Assembly: GCA_030623665.1 (NCBI GenBank)
Contig: JAUXLO010000053.1
Span: 1-9,614, forward strand
DNA from: Planctomycetota bacterium
Lineage (GTDB): Bacteria > Planctomycetota > Brocadiia > Brocadiales > Bathyanammoxibiaceae
Direction of reading: 5' to 3'
DNA length: 9,614 bases
The notes under the pieces: generated by a model
Database searches by the model: none
What the model was told of the DNA's origin: nothing
The model's input: only the letters and a program-made list of their open reading frames with translations
Shown here: positions 6,534 through 9,614 of the stretch, in pieces
Layout of the letters: each line of letters begins with the position of its first letter
How positions within the stretch are numbered: position 1 is the first letter of the stretch
Position numbers and translations under genes: made by a program

Positions 6534-7706
6534 TTAGCCTCCTATCAGGGCCTCTTTCAGGTCAACAAACTTGTCTTCCCGGCCGACCCCTGCCCTGTCC
6601 TTTATAACGTTCAATATGGTATCTACATTTATATCTCTGCCGCCAAGACCGATGATGTGCCCTTTTATCTGCGGCACGGCCTCTCTACCACAGAAGGCGG
6701 CCCTTATCTCAGTCGTCAGTACGCCTCCGTGGCCGGGGGAAAAGGCCCTATCCATGACCAAAACGTCCTTGGCCCCTTTTAAGGCGTTGCAGATCTCTTC
6801 CTTTGGGAAGGGACGGAACGACCGGATCTTGAGCACTCCCACCTTCCGGCCCTCATTCCTGAGGGTGTCCACGGCCTCTTTTATGGTGCTGATTATTGAA
6901 CCCATTGCCACCAGGACTATCTCCGCATCCTCCGTTTTATAGGGATCTATGAGCGTCCCCTGATACCTTCCTATCTTATTCTTGAACTCGTTGGCCACGT
7001 CCACTATTACCCGGGAAGAGTCCGCGAGTGCCTTGTCCAGCTGGTAACGGGACTCCATGTATGCGTCTGGGCCCAGCATGGCGCCATACGTCAGGGGGTT
7101 CTTTGGCGTCAGATAGTACTGAGGCTTGTAGGGTGGAAGGAATTCGTCCGCCTCCTCCTGCGAGATAAGGTCTACCGGTTCATAGGCATGTGTGAGTATG
7201 AAGCCGTCCATGCACACCATCACAGGCAGCAGGACGTCCGGATGTTCCGCTATCTTGAAGGCCTGGAGGTGCAGGTCGCTTGCCTCTTGAATATCCTCGG
7301 CGTAGAGCTGTATCCAGCCTGCGTCTCTAACGGAGATAGAGTCCTGTTGGTCGTTCCATATATTTATCGGGGATGATATGGCCCTGTTGGCGCAAGTGAG
7401 TATTACAGGTAACCGCATGCCGGATATGTTGAAGAGTACTTCTGTCATCAGCAGCATCCCCTGGGAGGTGGTAGCTGTATAGGTGCGTGCCCCTGTGGCA
7501 CTTGCCCCCAGGACCACTGATGCTGCGGAGAATTCACTCTCTACGTTTACATATTCGGCCTTGAGCAGGTCGTTGGCCACCATGGCGGAGAGTTCCTCAA
7601 CAATGTGGGTCTGCGGGGTTATCGGGTACGCCGAGATCACGTTGGGCCTGCAGACCCGTATTGTCTCAGCAACGGCCTTTGAGCCTTCGGTAAACGTTCT
7701 TGTCAC
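6534..7706 (-). CDS. 2-oxoacid (pyruvate):ferredoxin oxidoreductase, alpha subunit
   Basis: This 390-residue subunit forms the active site together with PorB. SAYPITPQTHIVEEL (25-39) is the classic alpha-subunit motif near the TPP pyrimidine ring. VNVESEFSAASVVLGA (53-68) contains the conserved ESE glutamates, and ANRAISSPINIWNDQQD (106-122) supplies the arginine expected to hold the substrate carboxylate. Domain I/VI-like parts (1-about 230) are followed by a C-terminal domain with IVLVAMGS (263-270), LKIRSFRPFP (292-301) and the DRAFSPGHGG stretch (319-328). Length and motifs fit PorA rather than the longer fused enzymes. Translation starts with GTG 7706, two bases after the porD stop; GAGGAG sits eight bases upstream. 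Assignment to pyruvate rests on the YPITPQT and ANRAISSPIN motifs and is probable, not proven. Confidence 0.95.
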   Translation of the reverse strand: MTRTFTEGSKAVAETIRVCRPNVISAYPITPQTHIVEELSAMVANDLLKAEYVNVESEFSAASVVLGASATGARTYTATTSQGMLLMTEVLFNISGMRLPVILTCANRAISSPINIWNDQQDSISVRDAGWIQLYAEDIQEASDLHLQAFKIAEHPDVLLPVMVCMDGFILTHAYEPVDLISQEEADEFLPPYKPQYYLTPKNPLTYGAMLGPDAYMESRYQLDKALADSSRVIVDVANEFKNKIGRYQGTLIDPYKTEDAEIVLVAMGSIISTIKEAVDTLRNEGRKVGVLKIRSFRPFPKEEICNALKGAKDVLVMDRAFSPGHGGVLTTEIRAAFCGREAVPQIKGHIIGLGGRDINVDTILNVIKDRAGVGREDKFVDLKEALIGG

Positions 7707-7708
7707 CT

Positions 7709-7969
7709 CTACTTCTCCTCAATTACCATTTCTATGTCATCCACGGGGCACTCCTCCGCACACATGCCGCACCCCTTGCAATAGTTGGGGTCGAAGTTAA
7801 ATTTCTTCTCTGATATGCGGAAGACACAACCTTCCGGGCAAATCGTGGCACACATCTTGCAATCTATGCACGTCTTTTGCAGGTAGACCGGCCTGTGGTT
7901 TCTCCAGGAACCTGTATGATTCTTCAGGCTTGTGCCGGACTGGATAAGCCCACCCAGTATAACCTTCAT
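7709..7969 (-). CDS. 2-oxoacid (pyruvate):ferredoxin oxidoreductase, delta subunit (2x[4Fe-4S])
   Basis: This 86-residue ferredoxin-like subunit wires electrons from PorB to the external ferredoxin. Two full cluster motifs are present: Cys34-x2-Cys37-x2-Cys40-x3-Cys44-Pro and Cys64-x2-Cys67-x2-Cys70-x3-Cys74-Pro. The first motif has an extra Cys48 (PEGC) close by. The N-terminal TGSWRNHRP (19-27) is the usual PorD lead-in. Its ATG overlaps the porG stop by one base (TAATG), which indicates translational coupling, and porA follows after two bases. Length is slightly under the roughly 100 residues of archaeal homologues. Confidence 0.95.
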   Translation of the reverse strand: MKVILGGLIQSGTSLKNHTGSWRNHRPVYLQKTCIDCKMCATICPEGCVFRISEKKFNFDPNYCKGCGMCAEECPVDDIEMVIEEK

Positions 7970-8514
7970 TAATCGTTCTCCTTCATTAAATCATAACCCT
8001 TCTGGGCAGCCACAAGATTCTTTTTTGCAAGTTCGCTCGGGAACCTGTGTTTAATTGCCTTGCGTATACCCTCGATGCTGATCTGGCCGCTGGCGGCTGC
8101 AAAGACGCCCAAAATAGTGGTGTTTACTATTGGGAGACCCAGGGCCTCAATGGCCAGTTCAGTGGCAGGGACGGTTTTTACCCGGGAGTTCACGTTTAAG
8201 CCGAGCTCCGCCGGTGTCTTCTTTGTGTTTACTATTACCAGCCCCCCCGGTTTCAGGCCGTCAAGCACGGGTACGGTGTCCAACAGTGTGGCGTCTTGGA
8301 TGATGATATAGTCGGGATTATATATGGGTACCCTGATACGGATAGGCTTATCGTTTATCCTTACGTATGTGACAACGGGCGAACCTGTCCTCTCCGACCC
8401 GAATGCGGGCATGGCCTGTGAGTATTTACCGTCGCTAAAGGCCGCAAAGCCAATCAGCTCGCCGGAGGTTACAACGCCTTGACCGCCACGTCCATGGAGC
8501 CTTATCTCTATCAT
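7969..8514 (-). CDS. 2-oxoacid (pyruvate):ferredoxin oxidoreductase, gamma subunit
   Basis: This 181-residue gamma subunit binds the CoA end of the reaction in the PorGDAB complex. IEIRLHGRGGQGVVTSGELI (2-21) is the family hallmark. FGSERTGSPVVTYVRI (38-53) is the FGxERRGxPV motif with Thr in place of the second Arg. NTTILGVFAAASG (131-143) and the C-terminal IKHRF (154-158) are also expected. ATG 8514 has AGGAGG four bases upstream. A GTG at 8538 would add eight residues that include the Shine-Dalgarno itself and is rejected as the start. It is the first gene of the operon and is coupled to porD through a TAATG overlap. Confidence 0.94.
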   Translation of the reverse strand: MIEIRLHGRGGQGVVTSGELIGFAAFSDGKYSQAMPAFGSERTGSPVVTYVRINDKPIRIRVPIYNPDYIIIQDATLLDTVPVLDGLKPGGLVIVNTKKTPAELGLNVNSRVKTVPATELAIEALGLPIVNTTILGVFAAASGQISIEGIRKAIKHRFPSELAKKNLVAAQKGYDLMKEND

Positions 8515-8613
8515 CTCCCCTCCTCTAGGATAGTCCACACCACAAAACGAAAAAAGAATTGGATAATTCGGATAGCGTGTACACTCATACGTTGATGTGG
8601 ACCCTGAACTTTG

Positions 8614-8642
8614 AATTTATCTCATTTCGGAGCCTTTATCAA
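8614..8642 (-). promoter_or_regulatory. Candidate promoter of the porGDAB operon
   Basis: On the minus strand, TTGATA (8642-8637) is followed after exactly 17 bases by TAAATT (8619-8614), giving a leader of about 90 bases before porG. It matches the consensus at five of six and four of six positions and shares the -10 hexamer with the ferredoxin promoter. Confidence 0.42.
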
Positions 8643-8940
8643 TACATTTTTTGTACGTTGCGGCAAAGATTTGGGGAGAGCGCAAGCCAGGGAGCAGGGT
8701 ATTGCGAGGGTGCGTCACCTATAAATTGGGTTGGGCGTAAACGTTCCCCCCTTTCGCCCTAAGTATAGCGCACGTAAGTATCCTTTTACAAGCAAGAGGT
8801 TTATCTCGTGTTGAATACTGTTGGTTACAGTTGGAAATGTTGGTTATTTTGAGTTATCATGGACACCTATTGGACACCAAACTCTTTATTAGGTCTTGCT
8901 TCCGAATTTAGTTTACCATAAAGTAAAGGCTACCTGAGTG
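8643..8940. other. Non-coding spacer upstream of the right-end gene
   Basis: No gene is supported here. A plus-strand frame running 8559-8762 starts with TTG or ATG 8595 without a Shine-Dalgarno, overlaps the por promoter and reads like random sequence. The stretch includes GGGCG (8733-8737) and CGCCC (8755-8759) facing each other over a long loop, and the direct repeats described separately at 8819-8878. By eye it is more AT-rich than the por genes. Confidence 0.5.
8819..8878. repeat. Two sets of short direct repeats upstream of the right-end gene
   Basis: TGTTGGTTA occurs at 8819-8827 and again at 8838-8846 (19-base period), with a partial GTTGG between them. TGGACACC occurs at 8860-8867 and 8871-8878 (11-base period, about one helical turn). 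Such same-face repeats can be regulator half-sites, or end sequences of a decayed insertion element. No matching inverted end is seen in the window. Confidence 0.5.
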
Positions 8941-8946
8941 TATAAT
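8941..8946 (+). promoter_or_regulatory. Perfect -10 hexamer of the right-end gene
   Basis: TATAAT at 8941-8946, preceded by GTG, places a start of transcription near 8953, about 26 bases before the GTG start codon. No good -35 is present at 16-18 bases; TTTACC (8912-8917) is too far at 23 bases. The direct repeats end about 60 bases upstream, where an activator could act. Confidence 0.45.
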
Positions 8947-8978
8947 TTGTTCCGGGGAAAGCGAGGATACACGTAACT

Positions 8979-9614
8979 GTGCCTCAGAACGTAGCAGCAT
9001 ATTACCTTTGGCCAACTGTTTGGGTTGGCAGCCGTCCTCCAACTTCAGGCACACCCATTGACGTCCGTGTGCTAGATGAAGAGGTATATCGGACAACTCT
9101 TCCCGTAGGAATCTCCGTCAAGGTACGTAAGGGGGGTATTTTCTTCTTCGATTTTTCAGGCTGGCCACCAGGCAGAGCGCCAACGGAGGATAGCAAATGT
9201 AACTTAGACATTATGGCCCCGATAATTCTCAAGAGGGTCACCGTTCTCAACGCCCATCTGGCGAGTCTTTATACAGCCCTCTCCCTCCAGCAGAATAGGG
9301 CAGTTGAAAAGATGGTTGTCTCACCCTCAGACCTCATTACATCTGACTCTTTGGATAGCAGGGTGATGCGTTTTGGAAGTAATATGCTCCTTCTTGGTTT
9401 AAGTACCGCAAGTACTCCTAGTATGTATCCAAGCGGCCGTCATAAAGATTGTGACTGGCGACTCATGGGGCGAAATGTACTTATTGAGACCAAGACAGTT
9501 GAGGAGTCTTTTCGGCTATTGGTCATGATTCTCCAACATGAAGGCTCTCACGTTCTCTTAGTTACAGACCTTTATGCTCGTAGTTGTAAGGCATACGAGG
9601 ACTACAATCATAGC
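8979..9614 (+). CDS. Uncharacterised protein, N-terminal 212 residues (cut by the right edge)
   Basis: The frame is open from GTG 8979 to the last base of the window: 212 codons with no stop, highly unlikely by chance. GAGG (8963-8966) lies 12 bases before the GTG and the upstream in-frame stop is at 8943-8945, so the true N-terminus is close to this point. The N-terminal part (about 5-60) looks beta-rich (YYLWPTVWVG, DVRVLDEEVY, ISVKVRKGGIFFFDFSGWP). From about residue 80 it turns helical (ILKRVTVLNAHLASLYTALSLQQN; SFRLLVMILQHEGSHVLLVTDLYARS). There is no signal peptide or transmembrane segment. I recognise no named family; the helical part and the AYEDYNHS stretch at the edge vaguely recall HEPN-like uncharacterised proteins, which is not a firm call. 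Codons look more AT-ending than in the por genes. Confidence 0.75.
   Translation, partial: MPQNVAAYYLWPTVWVGSRPPTSGTPIDVRVLDEEVYRTTLPVGISVKVRKGGIFFFDFSGWPPGRAPTEDSKCNLDIMAPIILKRVTVLNAHLASLYTALSLQQNRAVEKMVVSPSDLITSDSLDSRVMRFGSNMLLLGLSTASTPSMYPSGRHKDCDWRLMGRNVLIETKTVEESFRLLVMILQHEGSHVLLVTDLYARSCKAYEDYNHS

Noticed and set aside
8559..8762. 67-codon plus-strand frame downstream of the por promoter.
   Set aside because: TTG start, no Shine-Dalgarno, overlaps the divergent promoter and shows no recognisable motif.
9002..9250. Minus-strand frame of 82 codons near the right end.
   Set aside because: It is antisense to the 212-codon stop-free plus-strand frame, which has a promoter and better protein character.

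Overview
The window holds ten protein-coding genes that I can support, one of them cut by the right edge, together with their control regions. No rRNA, tRNA, CRISPR array or intact insertion sequence is visible. The gene set is that of an anaerobe: a four-subunit ferredoxin-dependent 2-oxoacid (probably pyruvate) oxidoreductase, a low-potential [4Fe-4S] ferredoxin and an RseC-type redox membrane protein. The HU/IHF-like protein (RDFGVFE near its middle, a VPA–FK–GKLMRERV tail) resembles from memory the planctomycete form, so an anaerobic planctomycete of the anammox type (Brocadiales) is my best guess. An anaerobic Nitrospirota or deltaproteobacterial-type lineage cannot be excluded without a database search.

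Layout from the left. Positions 1-320 hold no secure gene, only two antisense stop-free frames, and a promoter for the small ferredoxin (321-509), which is followed by a strong intrinsic terminator (541-575). After a non-coding stretch of about 350 bases with a TTGACA promoter comes the HU/IHF-like gene (926-1225). Next is a two-gene overlapping unit, an RseC/MucC-domain membrane protein (1323-1787) and an M20 metallopeptidase (1771-2940). An aldehyde dehydrogenase lies on the minus strand (2979-4403), convergent with the peptidase and divergent from a plus-strand M48 metalloprotease (4629-5426). The divergent spacer carries opposed promoters and a palindrome inside the plus-strand promoter.

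Positions 5427-5606 separate two convergent units and contain several nested inverted repeats that could fold as a structured RNA. The minus-strand operon porG-porD-porA-porB (8514 down to 5607) is complete and tightly coupled, with a candidate promoter near 8614-8642. The right end is a roughly 440-base non-coding stretch with two sets of short direct repeats and a perfect TATAAT. These lead into an uncharacterised gene (8979 to the edge) whose reading frame is open for 212 codons and has no stop in the window.

Functionally, PorGDAB would decarboxylate a 2-oxoacid to acyl-CoA and reduce ferredoxin, and the single-cluster ferredoxin is a plausible but unproven electron carrier for it. The aldehyde dehydrogenase belongs to central carbon or aldehyde oxidation, the M48 protease to envelope quality control, and the M20 enzyme to peptide or acyl-amino-acid hydrolysis. 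Nothing in the window clearly forms a new multigene system. The least explained items are the truncated right-end gene with its repeat-bearing upstream region and the folded-looking spacer at 5436-5567.
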